Assembly: GCA_902775345.1 (NCBI GenBank)
Contig: CACYLW010000009.1
Span: 1-64,000 of the forward strand
Direction of reading: 5' to 3'
Length of the DNA stretch: 64,000 bases
Source of the DNA: an uncultured Eubacteriales bacterium
Lineage (GTDB): Bacteria; Bacillota; Clostridia; Peptostreptococcales; Anaerovoracaceae
In this document: positions 23,850 to 31,618 of the stretch, one piece after another
Layout: each line of letters begins with the position of its first letter
Position numbering within the stretch: the first letter of the stretch is position 1
Made by a program: the position numbers and the translations under genes
Notes under the pieces: generated by a model
What the model saw: the letters and a program-made list of their open reading frames with translations, nothing else
Databases searched by the model: none
Told to the model about the DNA's origin: nothing

Positions 23850-24454
23850 TGGATCTTAAGCAATTCAGATGGACAAGAGAGCCTGCGTCCTTTGAGATAA
23901 CAGGCGATGAGATATATATAACGACAGCGCCTCATACTGATCTATGGCAGCGCACGTATTATCATTTCCGCAATGACAACGCGCCTGTGCTGCAGATGGA
24001 GACGGAGGAGCAGTTCTTCAGCTTTTCCGTAAAGACATCTTTCAGAGAGAGCCACCACCGCTTCGACCAGTGCGGGATCGTGATGTATCTTGACAGCGAG
24101 AACTGGATCAAAGGCTCAGTCGAATACGAGAATGAGGAATACCAGCATCTTGGCAGCGTAGTCACGAACCACGGCTGGTCGGACTGGGCGACTACTGAGA
24201 TATCTGCGGATATCCGTGAGATGTGGTACCGGCTGAGCAGAAGAGAGGATGACTACCGTATCGAGTGCTCAGAGGATGGCTGCCACTGGAAGCAGATGAG
24301 GATCTGCCATATGCATGAAGGCGCGGAGAAAGTGAGATTCGGCATATACGCGTGCTCGCCTGAGGACTCGTCGTTCACGGCGGTTTTCAGCGATTTTCAG
24401 CTGACGGAGTGCGCATGGCCGGCACATGACGGCCAGCAGCCGGATCAGGAATAG
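23849..24454 (+). CDS. DUF1349 family protein
   Basis: A 201-residue protein of the DUF1349 family, a concanavalin-like jelly-roll fold. Supporting text is FRWTREPASFEITGDEIYIT at the start, YHFRNDNAPVLQM near 39, QCGIVMYLDSENWIKGSVEY near 75 and RFGIYACSPEDSSFTAVFSD near 168. No signal peptide is present, so it is cytosolic. Ligand and function are unknown. The start codon overlaps the preceding stop. Confidence 0.88.
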   Translation: MDLKQFRWTREPASFEITGDEIYITTAPHTDLWQRTYYHFRNDNAPVLQMETEEQFFSFSVKTSFRESHHRFDQCGIVMYLDSENWIKGSVEYENEEYQHLGSVVTNHGWSDWATTEISADIREMWYRLSRREDDYRIECSEDGCHWKQMRICHMHEGAEKVRFGIYACSPEDSSFTAVFSDFQLTECAWPAHDGQQPDQE

Positions 24455-24487
24455 ATTTGACAGGGTATTAGAGAAAAGAGGGAGATA

Positions 24488-25255
24488 ATGAATCCTATAC
24501 TTATAAACAAAGAAAAGTGCATTGGCTGCGAACTGTGCGTGAAAGACTGCCCGAGCAGCTATTTGCATATAGAAAACGGCAAAGCTCACGCGGGCGATGT
24601 GGGCTGTCTTGAGTGCGGCCATTGTTACGCGATATGCCCGCAGGGTGCGATCAGGATGATGAATTACGATTGCACTGAAGAAGCCGTTGTGCCGATGACA
24701 GAGATCCCTTCTGACACGCTCCTTGCAGCGATGAAAAGCAGAAGGACCATAAGACAGTTTACCGATCAGGCCGTAGAACCGGAGAAGATACAGAAGATGC
24801 TCGAAGCCGGAAGATACAGCCCGACAGGAGGCAACAGCCAGAATGTGCTATTTACCATCCTGGGCAGCAAGCAGAAAAAGGCGGAAGAAATATGCGTGGA
24901 CCTGTTCCGCAAGGGAACGGATCTGGCGGAGCGCTTAAAGGCATTTTCCGACAGGTTCAATATCACGGATAATTTCTTTTTCAAGGGCGCTCCGCTGGTC
25001 ATAGTCGTAAGCGGCAGGAGCAGCGTGGATGCAGGGCTTGCAAGCTCATACATGGAGATCATGGCCGAAAGCCTTGGCCTGGGAGTCCTTTACAGCGGAT
25101 TCTTTGTGATGTGCACGAAGATCAGCAGGAAGCTGCGCAAACTTCTCGGTATTCCTAAGGGCCAGAAAGTCGTTACATGCATGGTCATCGGGTATCCTGC
25201 GGTAAAGTACCAAAGGATAGTGCCGAGAAAGCCTCTGAGTTCAAAAACTCTGTAA
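24488..25255 (+). CDS. Nitroreductase with N-terminal 2x4Fe-4S ferredoxin domain
   Basis: A 255-residue fusion. Residues 1-55 are a bacterial ferredoxin with CIGCELCVKDCP and CLECGHCYAICP. Residues about 75-245 are an FMN nitroreductase domain: MKSRRTIRQFTDQAVEPEKI, YSPTGGNSQNVLF, FFFKGAPLVIVVSG. The pair lets reduced ferredoxin clusters feed electrons to the flavin. This architecture is common in anaerobes. The electron acceptor is unknown. GAGGGAGA precedes the ATG. Confidence 0.92.
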   Translation: MNPILINKEKCIGCELCVKDCPSSYLHIENGKAHAGDVGCLECGHCYAICPQGAIRMMNYDCTEEAVVPMTEIPSDTLLAAMKSRRTIRQFTDQAVEPEKIQKMLEAGRYSPTGGNSQNVLFTILGSKQKKAEEICVDLFRKGTDLAERLKAFSDRFNITDNFFFKGAPLVIVVSGRSSVDAGLASSYMEIMAESLGLGVLYSGFFVMCTKISRKLRKLLGIPKGQKVVTCMVIGYPAVKYQRIVPRKPLSSKTL

Positions 25256-25273
25256 TGCCGGAGATGACGACCG

Positions 25274-25881
25274 ATGCGCCGCGAACTTGAGCATTTCATG
25301 ATCGGGTATTCATATGGAGGCAATCAGGACTGGTTCAGGACCTTCATGATGCGCCTGGGCGGCTGCGGGGCAGAGACCGCCTGCGACAGCAGCCTCTATT
25401 TTGCGCTGCACAGGGGAGTTAAGGGTATTTATCCATTCGACCCGGAAAACCTCTCTAAGGGCGAATATGTGGATTTTGCGCATATGATGGAGAAGTATCT
25501 GTGGCCCAGACTGTCAGGCATAGATAAACTCAGCATATAATTGACGGATACGCGAAGTATCTCAGCGACAGGGGCGTGGACTGCATAAGCATGGATGCCT
25601 TTGACGGAAGCGAGCCGTATGAAAGGGCCGCGGAGACCATCAGGAAACAGATCGACGAAGGATATCCGGTCCCGACCCTCATACTCAACCATAAGGAGCG
25701 TTCGCTGAAGGATTATGTATGGCACTGGTTCCTGATCAACGGTTATGATGAGAAAGACGGCACTATGATGGTAAAAACCGTCACATACAGCTGGTATCAG
25801 TGGCTCGATCTCAGAAAACTGTGGGATACAGGGTATAATAACAGGGGCGGACTGGTCTTATACAGTCTGAAAGAAGACTAG
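25274..25881 (+). pseudogene. Frameshifted cysteine-peptidase-like (C39/BtrH-like) gene
   Basis: Two frames form one protein. The first, from 25274 to the stop at 25538-25540, starts MRRELEHFMIGYSYGG and has GGCGAETACDSSLYFALH, a GCGA-type active-site segment. The second continues without a good start: DGYAKYLSDRGVDCISMDAF, then DYVWHWFLINGYDEKDGTMM, WYQWLDLRKLW and NRGGLVLYS, the usual His-containing end of C39-like folds. Inserting one T in the ATATAATTG stretch near 25537 rejoins the frames as LSIYIDGYAKYL. It is probably inactivated by a one-base deletion; a sequencing error or slippage in the AT run is the alternative. Confidence 0.7.
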
Positions 25882-25908
25882 AGACTATAAATAATTATTG
25901 GTAAAGAA

Positions 25909-26154
25909 ATGGGGAATCCTATCATAACCATAGATCTCCACGGACTTTTCCGTGATGAGGCAATAAAAGTCATCGATAAAGCGCTTAAAAACGCGGATAG
26001 CAGCACTTATCAGATAAAGCTGGTACATGGCTACAACCGCGGGACCAGCCTCAAATCCATGATAATCGATGAGTACAGGTATCATCCCAAGGTGCTGAGA
26101 GTCCAGCCGGGCGACAACCTCGGGACGACCATACTTGTGCTGCGCGAATTGTAA
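25909..26154 (+). CDS. Stand-alone Smr domain protein
   Basis: An 81-residue protein made of a single Smr domain, as found at the C terminus of MutS2. IDLHGLFRDEAIKVIDKAL (residues about 8-26) and LVHGYNRGTSLKSMI (about 39-53) are the LDLHG-like and HGxGxG-like motifs. Smr domains bind or nick branched nucleic acids or cleave RNA. The function of such minimal versions is not settled. No strong ribosome binding site is visible beyond GGTAAAG. Confidence 0.85.
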   Translation: MGNPIITIDLHGLFRDEAIKVIDKALKNADSSTYQIKLVHGYNRGTSLKSMIIDEYRYHPKVLRVQPGDNLGTTILVLREL

Positions 26155-26168
26155 TAAGGAGTTTCATC

Positions 26169-26639
26169 GTGAAAACTGTTTGTTTGTATTACAGCCGGAC
26201 AGGCCGTACAGAGTCGATCATGAAAAAGATGGCAGACATGCTTGACGCGGATCTGTTCGAATATACCGACGGAAAGGACCGCAGCGGTGCGAAAGGCTAC
26301 ATAGGAAGCTGCATCGACTCATACAGAAAGCTGCCTGAGGTGAAGATCATAGGCGACGAGCCTGACTGGGATAAATACAGCCGTGTCATAGTTGCCATGC
26401 CTGTGTGGGCGGAAGCGCCGTGCGTTGTTGGCAAGGCATTCCTGAAGCAGTACAGCAGCAGGTTCAGAGGCGAGCTGCATCTGGTCGTGACACACATGTC
26501 CAAGGCTGATTACGGCAAGGCGATCGCAAAGGCTTACGGATACAGCTCGGTGAGACCGGAATCATATCTTTCGCTGCAGACAAAGAACCACGACTGCGGG
26601 GTCGAGATAAGGGATTTCGTAAGGAAACTTGAAAAATGA
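26169..26639 (+). CDS. Flavodoxin-like protein
   Basis: A 156-residue flavodoxin-fold protein. The phosphate-binding loop is YYSRTGRTESIMKKMA (residues 7-22) and AMPVWAEAPCVVGKAFLKQY near 76 is the second FMN-contact region. Likely a small FMN-binding redox protein in the cytosol. It overlaps the next gene by 4 bases (ATGATGA), so they are translationally coupled. Confidence 0.88.
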   Translation: MKTVCLYYSRTGRTESIMKKMADMLDADLFEYTDGKDRSGAKGYIGSCIDSYRKLPEVKIIGDEPDWDKYSRVIVAMPVWAEAPCVVGKAFLKQYSSRFRGELHLVVTHMSKADYGKAIAKAYGYSSVRPESYLSLQTKNHDCGVEIRDFVRKLEK

Positions 26640-27175
26640 TGAAACCGGACTACGAAGAATTGGAAAAGAATATATGTTATGTGATCAAGGAACAGCACAT
26701 CAAGCTGGGTTTCAGCGACAACAGCAGATGGCTGTATTACCCTTTGAGCGCTCTCAACCACATGATGGGCACGGACTGTGACATCGACGGCATGGTGGAG
26801 GTGCTTGAGGGTTTCTTTGACTACGCTGGAGAGAGACTCGGCCCGGGCAGGGTGACTCACAAAGGCGAAAGATTCTGCCTGCATATGGATCCAAAGGCAT
26901 CCGTATATGTGCGCGACAACGTCCCGGAGGAGCCTTTCCTCGTGGAGCTCATTGAGACGCTTGAGAAGCATGGGACGACCATGGAGCAGGTGGTAGATGT
27001 CTTCCGCAAGTACTCTGACAAGGTCCACGCCGAACCGGCGGACAGCGATGAGTTCGACATGCTCGTATACTTTGAGGACGGCAGGCCTGATCCTTTCGTG
27101 TACTGCCTGGCAGACGAGATGGGACATGTGACATATCACCGGATGATAATGTCAGAACTGAAAGAGAGACTATAG
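26636..27175 (+). CDS. DUF3877 family protein
   Basis: A 179-residue soluble protein resembling the clostridial DUF3877 family. It has YEELEKNICYVIKEQHIKLG at the N terminus, then RWLYYPLSALNHMMGTDCDI near 30 and PEEPFLVELIETLEKHGTTM near 98. No catalytic motif was recognised, and the function is unknown. The start ATG at 26636 overlaps the flavodoxin stop, with a second ATG at 26639. YciI and Nudix genes follow closely. Confidence 0.7.
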   Translation: MMKPDYEELEKNICYVIKEQHIKLGFSDNSRWLYYPLSALNHMMGTDCDIDGMVEVLEGFFDYAGERLGPGRVTHKGERFCLHMDPKASVYVRDNVPEEPFLVELIETLEKHGTTMEQVVDVFRKYSDKVHAEPADSDEFDMLVYFEDGRPDPFVYCLADEMGHVTYHRMIMSELKERL

Positions 27176-27188
27176 AGAGAGGTGCGAT

Positions 27189-27485
27189 ATGCAATTCATT
27201 ATCAGAGCTTATGACGGAGCGGGCATGCTGGATAAGCGGATGGAGGTCCGTCCGCAGCATCTGGAGGGCATGGCCCGGCTCGGAGAGCACGTTGTATGCG
27301 CCGGCGGCCTCACGGATGAGGAGGGCAGACTGAAAGGCTCCGTGCTCGTTCTTGATTTCGAAGACAGATCAGGAGTCGATGAGTATCTCAGCAATGAGCC
27401 TTATGTCATCAGCAAGGTATGGGAAAAGATCGAGGTTGAGCCGATCAACGTTGTCATACTGAATGGCCGGAAGGTCGGCAAGTAG
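27189..27485 (+). CDS. YciI-like protein
   Basis: A 98-residue single-domain YCII/YciI protein of the ferredoxin-like dimeric alpha/beta barrel. RPQHLEGMARLGEHVVCAGG (residues about 21-40) contains the conserved His region and GSVLVLDFEDRSGVDEYLSN is the C-terminal half. Members are small hydrolase or dehalogenase-like enzymes. The activity here is unknown. AGAGAGGTG precedes the ATG. The Nudix gene begins 2 bases after its stop. Confidence 0.9.
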   Translation: MQFIIRAYDGAGMLDKRMEVRPQHLEGMARLGEHVVCAGGLTDEEGRLKGSVLVLDFEDRSGVDEYLSNEPYVISKVWEKIEVEPINVVILNGRKVGK

Positions 27486-27487
27486 GG

Positions 27488-28021
27488 ATGAGTGCTGAGT
27501 ACGCGATACTGATCCCATGGGTAGCGACCGGTGAAGGTGACGCGCTGCTTCTGGAAGTGCGCTCGCAGCTGGTAAGGCAGCCCGGAGAAGTCTGTTTCCC
27601 GGGAGGAAGAGCCGAACCGGGAGAATCCGCTGTTGAAGCGGCAGTAAGGGAGACCTGCGAAGAACTCGGGATCAGCCCTGACGCCATTGAGGTGATATCG
27701 GAGCTGGAACCTCTCACGATGGGCGACGGCAGATCGGTACACCCGGTCTCAGCCAGGCTGCATATAAGGGGTCCGGAAATACTGACACTGTCGGAAGACG
27801 AAGTGACCGAGGTGTTCCTGCTTCCCGGAAGCCTGCTGGAGGGGGATCCGTTTGTACACTACGATCTTGCCGAGACGCCTGATGAGGAGCTGCCTGAAAA
27901 GCTCCGCGCATATCTGACGAATTACGGCGAATACCGCAGGACCGGGCAGACGGACTATCTCGAATACGATGGTCACGGCATCTGGGGTCTGACGGCAAGG
28001 ATCATCAGGAATCTGAAATAA
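27488..28021 (+). CDS. Nudix hydrolase, coenzyme A pyrophosphatase-like (NudL type)
   Basis: A 177-residue Nudix enzyme. The N-terminal text LLLEVRSQLVRQPGEVCFPG runs into Nudix box GGRAEPGESAVEAAVRETCE (residues about 38-57). The LRxQPGxxxFPGG lead-in is characteristic of the CoA-diphosphatase (NudL) subgroup, which splits CoA or acyl-CoA to phosphopantetheine and 3',5'-ADP. EELGI completes the box. It overlaps nothing but follows yciI by 2 bases. The substrate call is from the subgroup pattern only. Confidence 0.82.
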   Translation: MSAEYAILIPWVATGEGDALLLEVRSQLVRQPGEVCFPGGRAEPGESAVEAAVRETCEELGISPDAIEVISELEPLTMGDGRSVHPVSARLHIRGPEILTLSEDEVTEVFLLPGSLLEGDPFVHYDLAETPDEELPEKLRAYLTNYGEYRRTGQTDYLEYDGHGIWGLTARIIRNLK

Positions 28022-28057
28022 AAGGGTTGGGGCTGTTTCACTAACGTAAAAGGAGAA

Positions 28058-28453
28058 ATGAAAATGAAAAAACTGTTTTGTCTGTTACTTGCAGCAGTCC
28101 TGGTATTCGGATCTACAGCCTGCGGTTCTCAGAACTCCGGCGATGAAGCAGGTGAAGCTGCAGATGAGGGCTCAGCTGAGATCATAGCGACTCTCACGAT
28201 CAACACCGAAGGAATGGGGTCCATCGCTTACGGTCTCGAGGGTGAGGACGTTGAATTCGACGATGACTATCCTGCTCAGCAGGCAATGATAAATCTCACC
28301 GGGCCTGAGACTTATGTGATCAAGGCAAAGCCGGATGAGGGATGGAAGTTTGTAAAGTGGACCAAAGACGGCGGGGACTTCTCTGAGGATCCTGACATCA
28401 CTGTTGAGGTTTCGGAGAACGCAGAATACATAGCAGTGTTTGAGGCAGAGTAA
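28058..28453 (+). CDS. Small lipoprotein with InlB_B-repeat-like domain
   Basis: A 131-residue predicted lipoprotein. The signal peptide ends VFGSTAC (Cys near residue 22). An acidic spacer follows. The C-terminal 80 residues contain GSIAYGLEGEDVEF and PDEGWKFVKWTKDGGDFSED, ending VEVSENAEYIAVFE. This is the beta-grasp repeat of Listeria-Bacteroides (InlB_B) type, common in surface proteins. It is membrane-anchored outside. AAAAGGAG precedes the start. A MazG-like gene begins 2 bases after its stop. Confidence 0.8.
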   Translation: MKMKKLFCLLLAAVLVFGSTACGSQNSGDEAGEAADEGSAEIIATLTINTEGMGSIAYGLEGEDVEFDDDYPAQQAMINLTGPETYVIKAKPDEGWKFVKWTKDGGDFSEDPDITVEVSENAEYIAVFEAE

Positions 28454-28455
28454 CT

Positions 28456-28797
28456 ATGAAACAGGAAACGATCGACAGGATCAGAAAATTCACATCAGAC
28501 AGGGAATGGGAGCAGTATCACACTCCGGCAAATCTCGCAAAGAGCATTTCTATCGAGGCAGGTGAGCTGCTCGAGTGCTTTCAGTGGAGCGATACGGACT
28601 TTGATATAGACCACGTGAAGGAAGAACTGGCGGATGTGATGGTATACTGCCGCAACATGCTTGATGAGCTCGGACTCGACGAGGATGATATCATAAACAG
28701 CAAGATGGATAAGAACGAAGCGAAGTATCCTGTGGAGCTCGCGAAGGGCAGCGCAGAAAAGTATACCGAGCTTAAGAATAAAAAGAAGGAGAGGTAA
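28456..28797 (+). CDS. MazG-like nucleotide pyrophosphohydrolase
   Basis: A 113-residue MazG-like enzyme and paralogue of 15475-15789. The two share LAKSISIEAGELLECFQWS exactly, the EELADV helix, and KYPVE-AKG near the end. Acidic metal-binding residues are intact. It presumably clears non-canonical (d)NTPs. Here it is linked to housekeeping genes: its stop overlaps the start of ybaK as TAATG. A Lys-rich tail of ten residues is extra compared with the cassette copy. Confidence 0.9.
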   Translation: MKQETIDRIRKFTSDREWEQYHTPANLAKSISIEAGELLECFQWSDTDFDIDHVKEELADVMVYCRNMLDELGLDEDDIINSKMDKNEAKYPVELAKGSAEKYTELKNKKKER

Positions 28798-29273
28798 TGA
28801 TGGACAAGATAAAAACACCTGCAACAGAAGCTCTTGATGCAGTAGGAGCCAGGTATGAATTCCTGGAGGCGCCGGGAGCGATAAGCGGCGAAGACTATTC
28901 AAGAGCGGTAGGAGCCGATAAGGCGGCAAGACTGTTCAAGACCCTGGTGATGAAGGGCGACACCACGCAGAGCATCTATGTATTTCTGATACCGGCTCTG
29001 GCAAAACTGTCACAGAGACAGACAGCCAGGGCGCTGGGCGAGCATGCGCTCGAGATGCTCAAACCGATAGATCTCAAGCATGAGACCGGTTATGTGCATG
29101 GAGGGACTTCACCGCTTGGCATGAAAAACCACTTCAGAGTCATTTTCGATGAATGTGCGGGAGATATGGATACCGTTCTGATCAACGGGGGCGGCGGAGG
29201 TTATCTTGTTGAACTCTCGCTGGATGAGTTTGCGAAGGCAGAGCCGTACGAGCTCATGCCGCTCAAGAAGTAA
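28797..29273 (+). CDS. ybaK: Cys-tRNA(Pro)/Cys-tRNA(Cys) deacylase YbaK/EbsC
   Basis: A 158-residue editing protein of the YbaK family, which hydrolyses mischarged Cys-tRNA(Pro). FKTLVMKGDTTQSIYVFLIP (residues about 43-62) contains the conserved Lys. GYVHGGTSPLGMKNHFRVIF (about 98-117) contains the Gly-x-Ser/Thr-Pro loop. INGGGGGYLVELSLDE is the standard end. The start overlaps the MazG-like stop by one base. A second ATG follows directly. Confidence 0.93.
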   Translation: MMDKIKTPATEALDAVGARYEFLEAPGAISGEDYSRAVGADKAARLFKTLVMKGDTTQSIYVFLIPALAKLSQRQTARALGEHALEMLKPIDLKHETGYVHGGTSPLGMKNHFRVIFDECAGDMDTVLINGGGGGYLVELSLDEFAKAEPYELMPLKK

Positions 29274-29335
29274 AGAATACATTAAAAGAAAATTCAGCGG
29301 ATGCTGATCAGCATATGAGCAATGAGGAGGAGAAA

Positions 29336-29848
29336 ATGGAATTCAAAGAAGTAGTAAAGAACCGCTATTCATGCAAGAAGTTCAAAGGGGACAGCGTAGA
29401 GCCTGAGAAGCTTGAAGCCATCCTTGCTGCCGGCAGACTTGCGCCGACCGCTAAAAACCTCCAGGAACAGCACATCTATGTAGTGCAGAGCGAGGAGATG
29501 CTTGCGAAGATCGACGGACTTACACCATGCCGCTACAATGCGCCTGCAGTTCTCGTCGTAGCTTTCGACAAAAACAATGTGTTCACTTATCCGGGTGAAA
29601 AGAGAGATTCCGGAGTAGAGGATGCGACTATCGTTGCTACTCATATGATACTTGCGGCAGAGGACGAAGGCGTGGACAGCTGCTGGGTCAATTTCTTCGA
29701 TCCTGATAAGGCGGCAGAAGCGCTCGGACTGCCTGAAAATGAAGAGGTGCTCATGCTGATGGACCTCGGATATGCTGCAGAGGGAGCCGGCCCACTTCCG
29801 AACCACGATTCAAGAAAGCCACTTGAAGAAACAGTTACGTATCTGTAA
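29336..29848 (+). CDS. Nitroreductase family protein
   Basis: A 170-residue FMN-dependent nitroreductase. It shows KNRYSCKKFKGDSVEPEKLE (residues about 6-25), GRLAPTAKNLQEQHIYVV and the NFFDPDKAAEALGLPENEEV C-terminal block. It would use NAD(P)H to reduce quinones or nitro compounds. The ATG at 29336 follows GAGGAGGAG exactly; an in-frame ATG at 29315 lies before that site and is rejected. A flavodoxin-fold reductase gene follows. Confidence 0.92.
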   Translation: MEFKEVVKNRYSCKKFKGDSVEPEKLEAILAAGRLAPTAKNLQEQHIYVVQSEEMLAKIDGLTPCRYNAPAVLVVAFDKNNVFTYPGEKRDSGVEDATIVATHMILAAEDEGVDSCWVNFFDPDKAAEALGLPENEEVLMLMDLGYAAEGAGPLPNHDSRKPLEETVTYL

Positions 29849-29882
29849 AACATAAAAACATCACAAAAAAGGGATTCCAGAA

Positions 29883-30521
29883 ATGAAGATAGTAGCAGCA
29901 AATGCCGGTCCCCGCAAGGGCTGGAACACGGACACGATCATCACTGAAGCGTCAAAGGGCGCGGAAGCTGCAGGCGCTGAGGTGGAGAGATTCGACCTGT
30001 TCAGGCTCGAGAAGTTCACAGGCTGCATCTCCTGCTTCGGGTGCAAGAAAGAAAAGTTCAAGGGACAATGCATCTGCAGGGATGGGCTCAAACCTGTCCT
30101 GGATGCGATCCGTGAAGCTGACGCTCTTATCATAGGCTCGCCGAACTATCTGTCGGATCTCACATCGTCTTTCAGGGCCCTGTATGAGCGTCTCATTTTC
30201 CAGAATCTGACATATAATAAAGAGAACCCATGCTGCAATACGCATCCGATACCGGTACTGCTGGTCATGACCAGCAACGCTCCGGAGGGCATGTATGACG
30301 GCCTGCTGAAAAACTATCAGCAGGTGCTCAGCAGTTTTGTCGGTCCTACGGAAGTCTTCGTAAGCGGCGATACGCTGCAGCTGAAGGATTACAGCAAGAC
30401 CGACTGGGAATGGACACTGTTCGATCCTGATGCAAAGCAGAAAAGGCATGATACCGTATTCCCTGAGGAGTGCAGGAAGGCCTTTGAGATGGGCGAGAGG
30501 CTGGTAAGCAGGGCAAAATAG
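29883..30521 (+). CDS. Flavodoxin-fold oxidoreductase (iron-sulfur-flavoprotein-like)
   Basis: A 212-residue NADPH-dependent FMN reductase-type protein. ANAGPRKGWNTDTII (residues 6-20) is the phosphate loop. CISCFGCKKEKFKGQCIC (about 46-63) is a Cys cluster near the flavin as in iron-sulfur flavoproteins. IIGSPNYLSDLTSSFRALYE near 83 is the FMN strand. The methyltransferase gene starts 2 bases after its stop. Confidence 0.88.
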   Translation: MKIVAANAGPRKGWNTDTIITEASKGAEAAGAEVERFDLFRLEKFTGCISCFGCKKEKFKGQCICRDGLKPVLDAIREADALIIGSPNYLSDLTSSFRALYERLIFQNLTYNKENPCCNTHPIPVLLVMTSNAPEGMYDGLLKNYQQVLSSFVGPTEVFVSGDTLQLKDYSKTDWEWTLFDPDAKQKRHDTVFPEECRKAFEMGERLVSRAK

Positions 30522-30523
30522 CG

Positions 30524-31090
30524 ATGAGCAATCTTATCACAAGAACAACTGAACTTGCGATGTCGGTGACGCTGACATACATAAAGCCGGGAGATACGGT
30601 CGTTGATGCAACGTGCGGGACCGGGCAGGACACCGTGGCGCTTGCGCGCGCGGTAGGAGATGGGGGCAGTGTGTATGCCTTTGACATCCAGAAAAATGCG
30701 CATCTGCTTACGGAAGCCCGTCTGAAGGCACACGGATTTAACAACGTGCATCTTGTGATGCAGTCGTTCGTCTCCATGAGCGATCATATACCGGAGAGAA
30801 GCGCGGCTGCTGTCGTGTTCAACCTCGGATATCTTCCGGGCGGAGACCACAGCATAACGACTACGGCGGACGAGACTCTTGCGGGACTGGATGCCGCGCT
30901 CAGGACGGTCAGACCTGGCGGAATAGTGACCGTCGTCACATATGATGGACATAAGGAAGGGGCAGAGGAGAAAAAGGCAATTCTGGAATGGGCGGAGGCT
31001 CTCGATCAGAGCAGATATCACGTGGCATACGTCAGGATGCTCAATCAGAAGAAGTATCCGCCTGAGATCCTTTGGATAACAAGGAGGTAA
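30524..31090 (+). CDS. mnmM: tRNA 5-aminomethyl-2-thiouridine methyltransferase MnmM (YtqB)
   Basis: A 188-residue SAM methyltransferase matching the YtqB/MnmM family, which methylates nm5s2U34 of tRNA to mnm5s2U in Gram-positive bacteria. VVDATCGTGQDTVALAR (residues about 26-42) is motif I. VFNLGYLPGGDHSITTTADE (about 97-116) is the family signature, and KKYPPEILWITRR ends the protein. The window also encodes MnmA, which makes the 2-thio group of the same nucleoside. Confidence 0.9.
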   Translation: MSNLITRTTELAMSVTLTYIKPGDTVVDATCGTGQDTVALARAVGDGGSVYAFDIQKNAHLLTEARLKAHGFNNVHLVMQSFVSMSDHIPERSAAAVVFNLGYLPGGDHSITTTADETLAGLDAALRTVRPGGIVTVVTYDGHKEGAEEKKAILEWAEALDQSRYHVAYVRMLNQKKYPPEILWITRR

Positions 31091-31094
31091 AAGA

Positions 31095-31502
31095 ATGATC
31101 GGATCACTTAGCGCAAAGGCAAGCGCGTTTGAGTCAAAACTTATGCTATACATCATACTTGGTGTCGTAGCACTAGTTATCGTTAACTTGCTTCTTGACG
31201 GGGTAAGAAAGTTCATAAGAGGACTTGATACTGCGGCACTCGGAGCCCTGTTCATCTTTCTGGGCTATAAGGCTTCGGGATTCCAGCTTGTCAATGTGCT
31301 GACCAACCTCCTGTATCTGGTGGGAGGCACGCTCCTCGCTACGGGAATCCTTGTATTTGTCATCATGAGGCTGATAAAGCGTAAGCGGAAGGCAAAGAGG
31401 GGCGGACCGCCGATGCCGAAGGAAACGAAACAGGAAGAAAAGAAGCCTGAGGCAAAGGATCCTGCTGAAGCAGCTGAAGTTAAAGAAGAGGAAAAGAAAT
31501 GA
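31095..31502 (+). CDS. Hypothetical membrane protein with charged tail
   Basis: A 135-residue protein. Two or three hydrophobic segments (about 18-36, 46-60 and 64-92) are followed by a basic KRKRKAKRGG stretch and a Lys/Glu/Pro-rich cytoplasmic tail ending in EEEKK. No family was recognised. It starts 4 bases after mnmM with GGAGGT in the end of that gene. Its stop codon overlaps a tiny reading frame at 31499. Confidence 0.65.
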   Translation: MIGSLSAKASAFESKLMLYIILGVVALVIVNLLLDGVRKFIRGLDTAALGALFIFLGYKASGFQLVNVLTNLLYLVGGTLLATGILVFVIMRLIKRKRKAKRGGPPMPKETKQEEKKPEAKDPAEAAEVKEEEKK

Positions 31503-31567
31503 AAATACTGGTACTTGAAAGCAGCATCTTTCCGCAGCAGGCGTACGAACTGGGCAAAAGCATATAA
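31499..31567 (+). pseudogene. 22-residue fragment resembling a flavodoxin N terminus
   Basis: The ATG at 31499 overlaps the preceding TGA as ATGA. It reads MKILVLESSIFPQQAYELGK and stops at 31565. MKILVLESS resembles the first strand of the flavodoxin-fold reductases nearby, so it may be the stump of a lost gene. It could equally be chance. Confidence 0.3.
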
Positions 31568-31618
31568 GGCGAAAAAAAGATTATAGAAGGTTGCTTAAGT
31601 TGAAAAAAGGGGGAGACT

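Noticed and set aside
30389-31255. 288-codon minus-strand frame
   Set aside because: It spans antisense of three + strand genes including mnmM; no domain is visible.
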